A stretch of DNA of 64,000 nucleotides from Trypanosoma brucei gambiense DAL972. Lineage: Eukaryota > Euglenozoa > Kinetoplastea > Trypanosomatida > Trypanosomatidae. The stretch lies in contig NC_026743.1 in NCBI RefSeq assembly GCF_000210295.1, positions 2,604,001-2,668,000 of the forward strand, read 5' to 3'. Under the pieces are notes generated by a model. That model had not been told where the DNA came from. It searched no databases and saw only the letters and a list, made by a program, of their open reading frames with translations. Shown here one piece after another: positions 28,067-36,755 of the stretch (its first letter is position 1; each line of letters begins with the position of its first letter). The position numbers were made by a program, and so were the translations under genes.

Positions 28067-29341
28067 CTACACTGTAGGATTTGGTTGGGGGCAGGGCGCT
28101 TGCCCATAAGAGTGACCCTGTTGTGGCGGTGGTGGCGGTTGGCCGTAAGTATAGCCTCCTTGTGGTGGTGGCGGTTGGCCATACGTGTACCCTTGTTGCG
28201 GTGGTGGCTTCCCATAAGTATACCCTCCTTGTTGCGGCGGTGGTGGTTGGCCATACGTGTGCCCTTGTTGCGGTGGTGGTGGTTGCCCATAGGGATAACC
28301 TTGTTGCGGCGGTGGTGGTTGCCCATACGTGTAGCCCTGCTGCGGCAGTGGTTGGCCGTAGGCATAACCTGGTGGTGGTGGTGGTTGTGATTGTCCGTAT
28401 GTATAAGGAGAGCCATCCCCCTGAGGTGTATCAGGATCACCCGTATCATTGGATGAAGAGCCCTTACGCTTCAGACAGAAGCAAACTACACACACACACA
28501 CGGCAATTTCCAGAAGAAGGAGCAGCGATCCGGCCACGATACAAGCGATTCCCATTGTCCGATTCGGAACGCCGAATTCACCCTCGCCCATCGTTTCACG
28601 CTCGAGTGCGATGAAAGGATCTCCCTCACTGTATAACTGCACCTGAACCTTATCCTGGGGTACCGCCTCGTATCCCTGGGACAGATGTCCAAAACTGTAC
28701 AACGCGCTCTGATATTGGGTACTTTCCCTGTACTCCCCTTTTCCATCGCTTGCAGCGACAAGATAGAGCTTGGACAAATACACTTCCTGCTTGCAGTAGC
28801 CGCACTTTTCACCCAACCGACATTTCGAGGTTTGAGTAGTGTATTGGCCACCTTGTGAATAGCACTTGTTCCTAAATTGCTCGTGCTTCTCTTGACAGTC
28901 ACATTTTCTGGAATATCCAGAACATTGAGAAGAACTGCAGGAGAACCATCTCTCCCTTGTTGCATGAAGAGGTGACCTCCGCGTGAACGGTGCGACGGTG
29001 TTAATGTTCACCTTCACTACCAGTTGGCTGCCATCGGTGTTACCGCTAACCGGGACGGTGGCTTCAGTGTAAACGGACGGTATCGGACCAAAACCCGCGA
29101 CGGACAGTGACTGCCGTCTGACGGTGGCCTTCACATCACTGAATGTTCCAGTCCAACTCTCCAGGGGCTTTGGGTCGAATGCACTCACCGCCTTCTTGAA
29201 ATTGTCACGAGGGTCGTCGCTGGAGAGGAAAAGTACGCCAACACCGATGAGGACAGGGCCTCCAATGAGGAGACAACATAGGCACGCAACCGCGGTCTTG
29301 AAGAATTCACCGACAGAGTGCACGAGCTGTTCGATGCACAT
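28067..29341 (-). CDS. Two-TM Cys-rich membrane protein with YGQPPPPQQG-repeat tail
   Basis: 424 aa from the ATG at 29341 (upstream frame opens only with TTG). A first transmembrane segment lies at about 17-39 (VACLCCLLIGGPVLIGVGV), then a large loop of about 220 aa with a cluster of cysteines near 130-195 (CSSSQCSGYSRKCDCQE, CRLGEKCGYCKQ). A second transmembrane segment lies at about 262-290 (IACIVAGSLLLLLEIAVCVC) followed by CLKRKG. The C-terminal 125 residues are nine imperfect copies of a Y-x-YGQPPPPQQG unit. With both termini inside, the Cys-rich loop would face the lumen or exterior and the Pro/Tyr/Gln-rich tail the cytosol. Such tails can bind SH3/WW/profilin-like partners or drive condensation; no function is known to me. 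Confidence 0.8.
   Translation of the reverse strand: MCIEQLVHSVGEFFKTAVACLCCLLIGGPVLIGVGVLFLSSDDPRDNFKKAVSAFDPKPLESWTGTFSDVKATVRRQSLSVAGFGPIPSVYTEATVPVSGNTDGSQLVVKVNINTVAPFTRRSPLHATRERWFSCSSSQCSGYSRKCDCQEKHEQFRNKCYSQGGQYTTQTSKCRLGEKCGYCKQEVYLSKLYLVAASDGKGEYRESTQYQSALYSFGHLSQGYEAVPQDKVQVQLYSEGDPFIALERETMGEGEFGVPNRTMGIACIVAGSLLLLLEIAVCVCVVCFCLKRKGSSSNDTGDPDTPQGDGSPYTYGQSQPPPPPGYAYGQPLPQQGYTYGQPPPPQQGYPYGQPPPPQQGHTYGQPPPPQQGGYTYGKPPPQQGYTYGQPPPPQGGYTYGQPPPPPQQGHSYGQAPCPQPNPTV
28085..28405 (-). repeat. Coding tandem repeat, YGQPPPPQQG units
   Basis: About nine units of 33-39 bases encode variants of Y(T/A/P)YGQPPPPQQG, with edge copies degenerate (GQSQPPPPPG at one end, YGQAPCPQPN at the other). 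On the plus strand the units appear as ttgcggtggtgg-rich blocks. Unit number is likely to vary between strains. Confidence 0.9.
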
Positions 29342-29542
29342 GAAGCTTTTCCTTGCGACGGCGTTAGCTCTGCACAACGAGTAAGGAAGAAAGGTGAGAC
29401 TAGGGTTTGGCGGTGGAAGCACGCGCGCACACGCATAATCGAAACTTACAACTGAGCACACGAAAAAGCGAGTTACAACCACAAATTTGTCAACCAACCG
29501 CCGAGATATTAGAACCAGCGGGCAGTAGCAGTAGCGGATCCT

Positions 29543-30547
29543 TCACAACTTCTTTACTTCACCCACAGTCCTCTGCCGCATCAGCGTTAGGAGTGTCTCG
29601 ACAGTGGCGCTGTCATTTCGCTCGTCCTCCACCTTTCGGAACTGTAAGCGAAGCTTCCGCGCCTCTTTTTCGTGTAGTTTTTGTTGGATGCTGTCAACAT
29701 AATGCTGTTTCTCCCGGTTGCGAGAGCCGCTCATAACGTAGCCGAGGGACTCCGCAGCAGCAACGCTCTCCGCATCGTATCCAATCTCCCCACGACGCGG
29801 TGCTCGCTTATACTGTGCAAGGAACTCCTCGCGGGTCATTTGCAGTGGATGCTTTGAAGCAGCGACGCACCCTCGTGGCTCCTCGGTTTTGCTATAGTCC
29901 GGTTCGTTGCCTTGTTGCAACGACACACCAAACTCGTCACCCCCATCATCCCCCGTCTGTGCACCTACCCGTAGCCCACGGCACTCACCGTCGGCGGTGG
30001 CGCCGCCGCTACGTGGTGGCGCCGGGCACATTACATGACAGACGCCACTGTCGGTCTTGATAGGCCCTACACCTTCTACAGTTTCCCTCGCACGCGCTGC
30101 CTCGATGAGGGCTGCGAGCGCGCTGGGGGTTGGGGACACCCCTGCCGCGTCAACACGCCTAACCTCATGCGCGGTGCTGGTCGCCACCTCTGGTTCGTGG
30201 TGGTCATCACATGGTGCCGGAGACGCTGCCGACACTTCCCCTGCGCTAGGACTCTCTCCCTCTGCGTCGTAGCCTACACCTGAGGAGCGCACGAGGAACG
30301 CAACAGTTTCGCTCAACGGGCTCTCCCCCGTCCTCGTTCCGTCACCCCGTCCGTTCACCGTACAAGTTCGCTGGGGACGCGACTGTCCCGGTAGACTCCC
30401 TCTCTTTCCAAGCGCGGATAGTTCGTGCACAGCCAACGTGTGATGCGTGCAAAATATGTTTTGCGCAATGACGGAATGCACAACTTTCTCTAGCTCCCTA
30501 CCGCGAGGTTCCATTGCAGGGCACCAAAAGGCACCAGTCCCTGCCAT
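29543..30547 (-). CDS. NKAP-like protein
   Basis: 334 aa. The C-terminal region (about 240-330) has PRRGEIGYDAESV and ESLGYVMSGSRNREK, the signature of the NKAP/SynMuv C-terminal domain (metazoan form PRRGEIGLTSEEI ... GYVMSGSRHRR), followed by a charged helix (KLHEKEARKLRLQFRKVEDE). NKAP proteins are nuclear and linked to pre-mRNA splicing and transcriptional repression. The N-terminal 235 residues are low-complexity and lack the RS/K-rich tract typical of animals. In a trypanosome, where nearly all splicing is trans, a spliceosomal role is a natural inference but not shown by the sequence. The start at 30547 is the first ATG. Confidence 0.8.
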   Translation of the reverse strand: MAGTGAFWCPAMEPRGRELEKVVHSVIAQNIFCTHHTLAVHELSALGKRGSLPGQSRPQRTCTVNGRGDGTRTGESPLSETVAFLVRSSGVGYDAEGESPSAGEVSAASPAPCDDHHEPEVATSTAHEVRRVDAAGVSPTPSALAALIEAARARETVEGVGPIKTDSGVCHVMCPAPPRSGGATADGECRGLRVGAQTGDDGGDEFGVSLQQGNEPDYSKTEEPRGCVAASKHPLQMTREEFLAQYKRAPRRGEIGYDAESVAAAESLGYVMSGSRNREKQHYVDSIQQKLHEKEARKLRLQFRKVEDERNDSATVETLLTLMRQRTVGEVKKL

Positions 30548-30797
30548 TAACGGACCCCTCGAAGCCTAACTTCCTTTATTGACAGAGCTGCAAGAGCAGA
30601 TTAGATGAGTGTTAAGTACGTTGGAGGCACAAAGCACTGCGGCCCAATGGACGTCAGCTTCACATTCACCCGGGAACAAGCAAGTGCAAAGCAACTCCGA
30701 TAAAAAGAATAGTCAGGTGTGAAAACACACTGTGTCCGGCGGGTGCGGCGAAAAGGAATACCTTTTAAAAAAAAAAAATGTGGTGCGCGGTTTTTCT

Positions 30798-32084
30798 TTA
30801 CTTATCCTCCCTTTTGGCCAGTCCAATCCAGAATGTTTGCCTTAATCTAGACGACACATCAAGAGCTTCCACCATCTCTATAAGTTCTTCCCTCGATTTC
30901 AGTGGTATACTCTGTTGTGGATGGCGATTGTGTTTTATTTTCGGTGACGCGTTGTGTTTCCGATCCTTTCGCACGTTTTTATCGGTTATTCTGTTTGATT
31001 TCTTTGTACTATCTTTTTTCTTCTTCGATTGATCTTCCCGTGTTTTCATTGTTTCAATTTCCGACGCTTCGATGGGGATGTCGTTTTTATTGTCACTGTC
31101 ATCCAACTTCTCTTCGAAGTACACTATTTTCCCGTTGACTACCCTAAGGTCACCATCTTTTACCCATGTTGCATTTGGTATCGGTTCTTGTGGAACAGAA
31201 GAGGGCTTGCTGTGTAGTGGCTCTGATTGGTCGGTGGTACACCGGGGGTCTGGGGTTGGTGGCGCATCTGGTGCCGACGTTTCTCTTCGTATTAACTGCG
31301 GTGCTGGCCGACTTAGCGACGAAGGGACAGCCTTCTTTTCCAACCGTCTTTTTCTCGCTAACTTCTCGTTAAGTGTGTCACGAGAATGAACTCGGAGAGC
31401 TGGGCCAGCCGTATCTAGTTTTCTCAATAAACCCCTTTGTTCTGCTGGTCGTATGTCTTGGGCCACACAATGCAACGCAGTCATGCATGCGGGTAGGTTG
31501 TACCTTCGTGAAAATGGTAGCGGATGGCGAGAAAGCCGCGGTTCTCGTTTCGCTGGCAGCAGCGAGAAAGTTCGTCGTACTGCTGTGGGTGCAACACGAG
31601 CGCAGCCCTCGTTTTTGCACAACTTATGGAAGTACTCAGTTGCTTCCTGCGTTCGACTGGCTAGAATTGTCAGATGATGTGGCCGCTGTGTGCCACTGAA
31701 CGGCAAGAAGGCTGTACTCAGATCCAATACCGACGTATTGATGAAGCTGCCCACTATTTGAGCGGCGAACGTTACCTCATCAACTGCAGTCACCACCTTT
31801 CCTTCCTTTTCACAATTACCAGATTCTCCACGAATTTCAGCGTCGTAGCGCCGTTGTTGAGCGATTGCGAGTCTGCACATGGATGAGAGGATGTGCAGGG
31901 CAGAGGAGCGTTCCGTCTGCTGTATCAGTCGCCGTGAAAACAACGGACACAAAATGGTACGCGAGGCGACATCGGGAAGACGATCCGCCATCGCGAGTAG
32001 TTTGTTCCGGTAATCCGCATCGGATTCGATATTTTTAAATATGTAAGAAACTGACCATGGTACAAGTGCATCCTCAGCACTCAT
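30798..32084 (-). CDS. Unknown protein, helical N-terminus and basic C-terminus
   Basis: 428 aa; family not recognised. Residues 1-160 appear globular and helical (SYIFKNIESDADYRNKLL, LHILSSMCRLAIAQQRRYD, VDEVTFAAQIVGSFI). The middle (170-310) is Pro/Ser/Arg-rich and probably disordered. A short conserved-looking string, VVNGKIVYFEEKLDD, precedes a long Lys/Arg-rich stretch (MKTREDQSKKKKDSTKK and on) that resembles a nuclear localisation signal. The last 30 residues (SREELIEMVEALD) form another predicted helix. A nuclear protein is the most likely guess. It lies between CCDC40 and the NKAP-like gene. Confidence 0.75.
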   Translation of the reverse strand: MSAEDALVPWSVSYIFKNIESDADYRNKLLAMADRLPDVASRTILCPLFSRRLIQQTERSSALHILSSMCRLAIAQQRRYDAEIRGESGNCEKEGKVVTAVDEVTFAAQIVGSFINTSVLDLSTAFLPFSGTQRPHHLTILASRTQEATEYFHKLCKNEGCARVAPTAVRRTFSLLPAKREPRLSRHPLPFSRRYNLPACMTALHCVAQDIRPAEQRGLLRKLDTAGPALRVHSRDTLNEKLARKRRLEKKAVPSSLSRPAPQLIRRETSAPDAPPTPDPRCTTDQSEPLHSKPSSVPQEPIPNATWVKDGDLRVVNGKIVYFEEKLDDSDNKNDIPIEASEIETMKTREDQSKKKKDSTKKSNRITDKNVRKDRKHNASPKIKHNRHPQQSIPLKSREELIEMVEALDVSSRLRQTFWIGLAKREDK

Positions 32085-32397
32085 CCGGCAAGAATCAAGT
32101 CACTCCTTACTATATCCTCCTAAGACCGGGGTGCTCGGACAGGTTAATATCACAAGTTTCGGTATGTGGGTAATGAAAATTCAACAGGTGATCTAACAAA
32201 GGGTAGAACTACCGTGCACTATTTTTGGTTGCGGCCACAGTGCCAGACGAGTTGAAATATTATGTTTTTGCCTTAGAGAAATGTAAAAGAAAAAAATACT
32301 GAGACATCATAGCTGGTTGGATCCTCTGGAGATCACTTCAATATACATCACGCACCCATAGTTGCCCATGTGTTACCCACAACTCTAAAACTGATAA
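32085..32397. other. Intergenic spacer
   Basis: 313 AT-rich bases between the CCDC40 stop and the 428-aa gene start. Plus-strand purine tract at about 32281-32300 (atgtaaaagaaaaaaatac) is a pyrimidine tract in the transcribed sense. No gene seen. Confidence 0.45.
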
Positions 32398-35016
32398 TCA
32401 GTGCAGAGATGATGCTATATCAGAAAGATCCTCCGCAAGTTCAGGGTATTTGTCGGTTAGCTCTCCTAGTATTTCGGCGAATGCCCTCCGTTTTTCGTTC
32501 AGTCTCGATGCCTCAGCTGCCGTATGCTTTAACTCTAGAGCGGACTTGTACGTTCCCTTCTCTGCGTCACGAATGCGCTGGAGACTCGAGTTCTTCGCGC
32601 GTCGCTCGTCCTCTAAACGGTCGTGTTCCTTTTGAGCGACAACAAGTTGTGAGCGAAGCTCGGAAATCTGTTCGTCAAGAGTGTCTATTTCCCGCTGAAC
32701 AGATTCTGCCTCGGCCGTTGTCTTCTCAATGGAAGCAAGACGTTCCTTGATCTGACGCTCTTTTAGCTGCGCCTCTTGTCTTTTTTCATTTAACTCCTTA
32801 AACATCCTGGAACTTTCTTTTTCAATATCCATTCTCGTCACTCCCCGCTTGTTCACTTTGGCAGCCTCTTGGATCGCCTGGCCTTTTGCCCTGATGATCT
32901 CCCGATGATCAATTGACTTCTGCATTTCTTCAATTAAAAACCGCTGTTCACGCTGCAGGTGACTGACTCGCTGTTCCATGATCCCAATCTCTTTTCTCAT
33001 TTTCTCTACTTCTGCTTTACCAACCGAAGGATCTAACGCCATCTCAGTTTCTTTAGCAACTTGCATTTTCCTCTCCCAAAACAATATATCACTTTCATGA
33101 TTCATAATTTGTTCAAGGAGTTCGGTTTTCGCCTGTCTAGCTTCCTCCACCTTTTGCTCAAGCACGATCGCCTCACGCTTTTTTTCCTGGAGTCTACGAA
33201 TGAGATCATTCTCGAGAAGAAACGCTTCGTTGGCAACGTTCTTCTGATCATCGGAATTTTTGCAAAGTTGAGTGTTTACCCGTTTCATCTCTAGGTGCAT
33301 GGCATTCGCCTTGTTTTCGAGGTTTGCAATGTCCTTTTTCTCGTTTGATATATTTACCAGAAGTCGATCCCTTTTTTGTGTTAGTACAGTGCTCTGGGCC
33401 TGGAGCTCAAGAATCGCTTCGTTCACTTCATTTGAATTGTTTTTACAGTTAACCAACTCTGTTTGCAGTTTTATCCATTCCTGTTGGAGAGCCTCATTTT
33501 CATTGACTTTTTCCGCAATTGCTTTTGAAAGACTGTTAATGGTGGCCTCCAGGGGCCCTACGTGTTCCCCCTTGTCGGCGCCATAAGCAGCGACAAGTTG
33601 TTCATACTGGTGGTTGAGTTGGTCTAGTTGTTTTTGCTTCCTGTCGATCTCGTCGTGTCGACGGTGAATGTCCATTTGCATGCGTTCGACCATCAGGCCA
33701 CGAGCTTGTAGCTCCTTTTCGAGATCGCCCAATGTGGTTTTCAGGGTCTCATTATGTGACTGAGCCTGCAGTGTGTCCACACGAATGCGAGCAAGTTCGT
33801 TCTCCATTTGTGCCACTTGAAGCTCCTTGGATCTAATGGAGCCTTTCATTTTTTCGATATCACTCAATGTACCGTGGCACTCTTGTTTCAGTGAGGACTG
33901 CTTACCAAGTGACTCGAGTATGTCATTTTCCATCAGGACCACCTCCTTAGAAACCTTCAACATCTTCTTCTCGATATCGGCAGCTTCGGTAGAGTATGTT
34001 CTTGCCTCGTATTCCAGCTTTTTGGCTTCTGCATCTGTTTGTTCAATATTATCCTTCAGCATCACGTATTCACGTGCGCCTTTCTCCTTTCTTTCCACAA
34101 GGACATCGATCTGCTTCCCTAGAACGGTAACTTCGTTGTCAACTCGAGACATGAATTCAGCCAATTTGGCAGTCTCTGCTTGAACGCCTTTAATGTCTTT
34201 CCTAGTCCCAATTATCTCGTTCTCGAGCACTTGTAGCTCATCTTTCTGCTGTTGCAGTGCCTCTTCTGTCTTTTTCATGGCTTCGTGACGCCGTTGCATC
34301 CCAATGAGCGTACCCTTCCACTGTTGAACTAATTGTTTTTTTTCAAAATTAATTGCCTCCATTTCTGCCAAAGCTTCAGCTAATATTTCCCGAGCCTTCT
34401 GGGTTTCCCTTTGCTGGTTCTCGACCTGGGAGTTAACCGTGGATATTTCTTCTTCTAGCAGAACAACACGTTTCTCCAAAGAGTCTATAAGGTTGTCTTG
34501 CTTCAACTTTTCCTTCTCCAAGTTGGTTATATCTTCCTCTGTTTTGAAAGCAGCACGGCGCTCCACTTGAACTTCGTTTTTGAGTTGTTCATTAAACTGT
34601 TGGACTTTCACTAATGTTTCAGTAAGCTTTAAAAGATCCGCCTGCTGACGTTCGTATTGTCGTTGCTGGTCCTCAATGTTTTTCCGAAGTGTGTCTGCCT
34701 GCGCAGCAAGTTCCTCTCGTTCTTGAAGCTTTTCCTCGTGTTTTTGCTTTGTTGCGAGGTGCTTTTCATGGCATTTCTCAAGAGTTTCCTGCAACTTGGC
34801 AAGGTGTTGCTGGGAATTGTAAAGCTCAACACCGCATTGCTCCCTTTCTTTCTGAGCCTTAGATAATTCATTCTTTACTTCATAGATCTGCTGCATGACC
34901 TCTTCCAGATGCTGTCGAAGTTGCGCTTCAATGCGCTTCTGGACCGGTGCGAGCACCGCAGATTCCGGGTCCAGATCGGAAACATCGCTTGCAACATCGT
35001 ATGGTACGTCAGACAT
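32398..35016 (-). CDS. CCDC40: CCDC40/FAP172-like axonemal ruler protein
   Basis: 872 aa, coiled coil almost throughout (heptads of Leu/Ile/Val with Glu/Lys/Gln). The C-terminal third shows the family pattern: DPSVGKAEVEKMRKEIGIM near 657-675, then QRVSHLQREQRFLIEEM and IDHREIIRAKGQ, comparable with animal CCDC40 strings of the type GEIxxMKxEIHRMxxR...LxxxQExxIRxMExAVxRRE. CCDC40 forms with CCDC39 the 96-nm molecular ruler that sets dynein arm, radial spoke and N-DRC positions on doublet microtubules. The CCDC39 partner is not in this window. A clean polypyrimidine tract and AG lie 19 nt before the ATG, supporting the start. Confidence 0.82.
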   Translation of the reverse strand: MSDVPYDVASDVSDLDPESAVLAPVQKRIEAQLRQHLEEVMQQIYEVKNELSKAQKEREQCGVELYNSQQHLAKLQETLEKCHEKHLATKQKHEEKLQEREELAAQADTLRKNIEDQQRQYERQQADLLKLTETLVKVQQFNEQLKNEVQVERRAAFKTEEDITNLEKEKLKQDNLIDSLEKRVVLLEEEISTVNSQVENQQRETQKAREILAEALAEMEAINFEKKQLVQQWKGTLIGMQRRHEAMKKTEEALQQQKDELQVLENEIIGTRKDIKGVQAETAKLAEFMSRVDNEVTVLGKQIDVLVERKEKGAREYVMLKDNIEQTDAEAKKLEYEARTYSTEAADIEKKMLKVSKEVVLMENDILESLGKQSSLKQECHGTLSDIEKMKGSIRSKELQVAQMENELARIRVDTLQAQSHNETLKTTLGDLEKELQARGLMVERMQMDIHRRHDEIDRKQKQLDQLNHQYEQLVAAYGADKGEHVGPLEATINSLSKAIAEKVNENEALQQEWIKLQTELVNCKNNSNEVNEAILELQAQSTVLTQKRDRLLVNISNEKKDIANLENKANAMHLEMKRVNTQLCKNSDDQKNVANEAFLLENDLIRRLQEKKREAIVLEQKVEEARQAKTELLEQIMNHESDILFWERKMQVAKETEMALDPSVGKAEVEKMRKEIGIMEQRVSHLQREQRFLIEEMQKSIDHREIIRAKGQAIQEAAKVNKRGVTRMDIEKESSRMFKELNEKRQEAQLKERQIKERLASIEKTTAEAESVQREIDTLDEQISELRSQLVVAQKEHDRLEDERRAKNSSLQRIRDAEKGTYKSALELKHTAAEASRLNEKRRAFAEILGELTDKYPELAEDLSDIASSLH

Positions 35017-35035
35017 AGATTATCCTGCGGAATAA

Positions 35036-35117
35036 CTGTAGTGAGCAAGATCAGTTGTGAAAAAAGCACAAATAAAGGTACACGCACAAAAAAAAGGAAA
35101 GCAAAAAAAAAAAGAGC
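35036..35117 (-). promoter_or_regulatory. Polypyrimidine tract and spliced-leader acceptor for CCDC40
   Basis: On the transcribed strand two T-rich runs (about 35117-35083) are followed, with no earlier AG, by an AG at 35037-35036. The predicted gene-encoded 5' UTR is 19 nt. Inferred from sequence. Confidence 0.5.
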
Positions 35118-35208
35118 ATAGTCGATACATAAAGCACCAGTCTCGGACACCGTTTGCACGACCTAGCGAAGGAAAGTGGTCAGAGGGGAACCCCAAAGCC
35201 CATATTGC

Positions 35209-35772
35209 TCACACTGTCTTTTTACTCTGTCGTCGCTCTTCGCACTCTGCCCACTGAGGCATCTTGTTAATCTCCCGATAATCGGGCAACGGTGCCTGGT
35301 CAATACCACTCTGATGTGGTCGATACTTCTCAGGAAGCTCCGGTATAACGCGATAACTGTAATCAACTGTTTTGAATTGCTTATAGTATAGCCACTCTTC
35401 TTTCGTATCAAATCTCTCAGGTGGATTTCCATTCTGAAACGCCTGAACAGCCGTTCGAATAGCGTCTCGAGACATCCGTGGGATTCCCCTTACACGTAGT
35501 TGTCGTTTGTCGCAAGTAAATAAATCATTCCAGTCCTTAAACGATGCCTTGAAGTCACTCGTGGGCCTCAAACGGTGTATATCAGCTCTTTCTAGAAATG
35601 TCTCGTGGTTTGGTACATAAGATGTAGGAGGACGTATGGACTGTGGAACAATTTCCGATCGCTGTGTGGTTTCTATTGGTGCCAACTTGCGTGGATCCGG
35701 CATGTACGTATACTTGTACGACTTGTGTGGCCCATATGTTTGATCTAAAACAGTTAACGTTCTTTTCAGCAT
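35209..35772 (-). CDS. mS41-like mitochondrial ribosomal protein (IGR motif)
   Basis: 187 aa from the first true ATG at 35772 (MLKRTLTVLD), a typical short kinetoplastid mitochondrial presequence. A block at about 80-116, DWNDLFTCDKRQLRVRGIP followed by MSRDAIRTAVQAFQNG, resembles the IGR motif of the small-subunit mitoribosomal protein mS41, where the pattern is FESWEELF...LKELGIPxRxRRYIL...EKFRxG. The remainder is rich in Tyr, Pro and Arg, as in many kinetoplastid mitoribosomal proteins. The family link rests on this one block. Confidence 0.65.
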   Translation of the reverse strand: MLKRTLTVLDQTYGPHKSYKYTYMPDPRKLAPIETTQRSEIVPQSIRPPTSYVPNHETFLERADIHRLRPTSDFKASFKDWNDLFTCDKRQLRVRGIPRMSRDAIRTAVQAFQNGNPPERFDTKEEWLYYKQFKTVDYSYRVIPELPEKYRPHQSGIDQAPLPDYREINKMPQWAECEERRQSKKTV

Positions 35773-36026
35773 CCTTAGGCCACCCTTTCTCAACAGGCTC
35801 AAAAAAAGTGAGAGTTTTTAGGGGGCATGCGTAGCTTCTGACAACTTATCTGCTTAAAGCGAGATCTAGGGAAACTTACCATAACACACAACACATTACC
35901 CACTCCCCTTACCCGACGTTTCACAAGTTCATATTAGAGAGTTGGAAGCAAACAGGTCAAAGGATCATGACGACTTCTCTGGTACCGTGCTTCGCTTTTT
36001 ATTCGACTACTTAATTTATCTAGCTT

Positions 36027-36755
36027 TCAGTTGTGGACTTGCACCCCCACCACTGCTGCTAATAGTCCCGGGATTGTTATTGCCCCACTGCTAACGGTGA
36101 TAATTTTCCCCTTCACAGTCTTTCCGTTTAGTTGTTGAATACACTTTAGAACAGAATCAGGCGACCTGTAGAACACCATTGCCATGGTCTCATAACGGCT
36201 CAGATCGATTAACTCTCCAAACGGCGAAAATAATCGGGCTACCTGATCGTTAGTCATGTTAAAAGGAACGTTGTCTACCAATGCTACGCTGGCCCGCACG
36301 GGTGGCGTAAATGGATGGTGTCGAATTGCATTATTCCCTTTGGTACTTGTTCGCTCGCTGCCGCTACCTGGGCCTATCACGCTTGGGTGGCGTCGCCGGT
36401 TCCCTTCGCGTTTTCTTTCATTGAATGTGACGTCCCATTTATCAGTCGCCCCGAAGGAAAAAATTTCCATTGCAGGATCAATTAACATATTCTTTCCCAT
36501 TTTGCGCATCCTTTGCTTAGCCTTTGGTTCTTCAATCTTTCGTACTAGCCCCGGAACGGCATCTATCCGCGAAGTGGCATTCCTAGCAGCCTCCTTGTCG
36601 CTAAAATTAATGAAAACGCTCGTCGTATTATCTTTACCTTCTTTGGTTCGTAGAGAACCCACCGCCTCCACGCCAGGCCACTCGCGGACAACGGCTTCAA
36701 TACGTTGAAAATCGTGCGTGGGGCAATATGCCAGCAGCACAGAAGGATCCACCAT
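36027..36755 (-). CDS. Tandem RRM RNA-binding protein
   Basis: 242 aa. The C-terminal RRM (about 152-225) has RNP2-like VALVDNVPF, GELIDLSRYE, and RNP1-like TMAMVFYRS followed by LNGKTVKGKIITV. The N-terminal 75 residues look like a weaker RRM (VLLAYCPTHDFQRIE, TSVFINFSDKEAARNA). A basic linker (KQRMRKMGKN, ERKREGNRRRHP) joins them. Trypanosomes regulate mRNAs largely after transcription through such proteins; target RNAs are unknown. It is the first minus-strand gene after the strand-switch region. The start codon sits inside a TATATATA stretch (36754-36765). Confidence 0.85.
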   Translation of the reverse strand: MVDPSVLLAYCPTHDFQRIEAVVREWPGVEAVGSLRTKEGKDNTTSVFINFSDKEAARNATSRIDAVPGLVRKIEEPKAKQRMRKMGKNMLIDPAMEIFSFGATDKWDVTFNERKREGNRRRHPSVIGPGSGSERTSTKGNNAIRHHPFTPPVRASVALVDNVPFNMTNDQVARLFSPFGELIDLSRYETMAMVFYRSPDSVLKCIQQLNGKTVKGKIITVSSGAITIPGLLAAVVGVQVHN

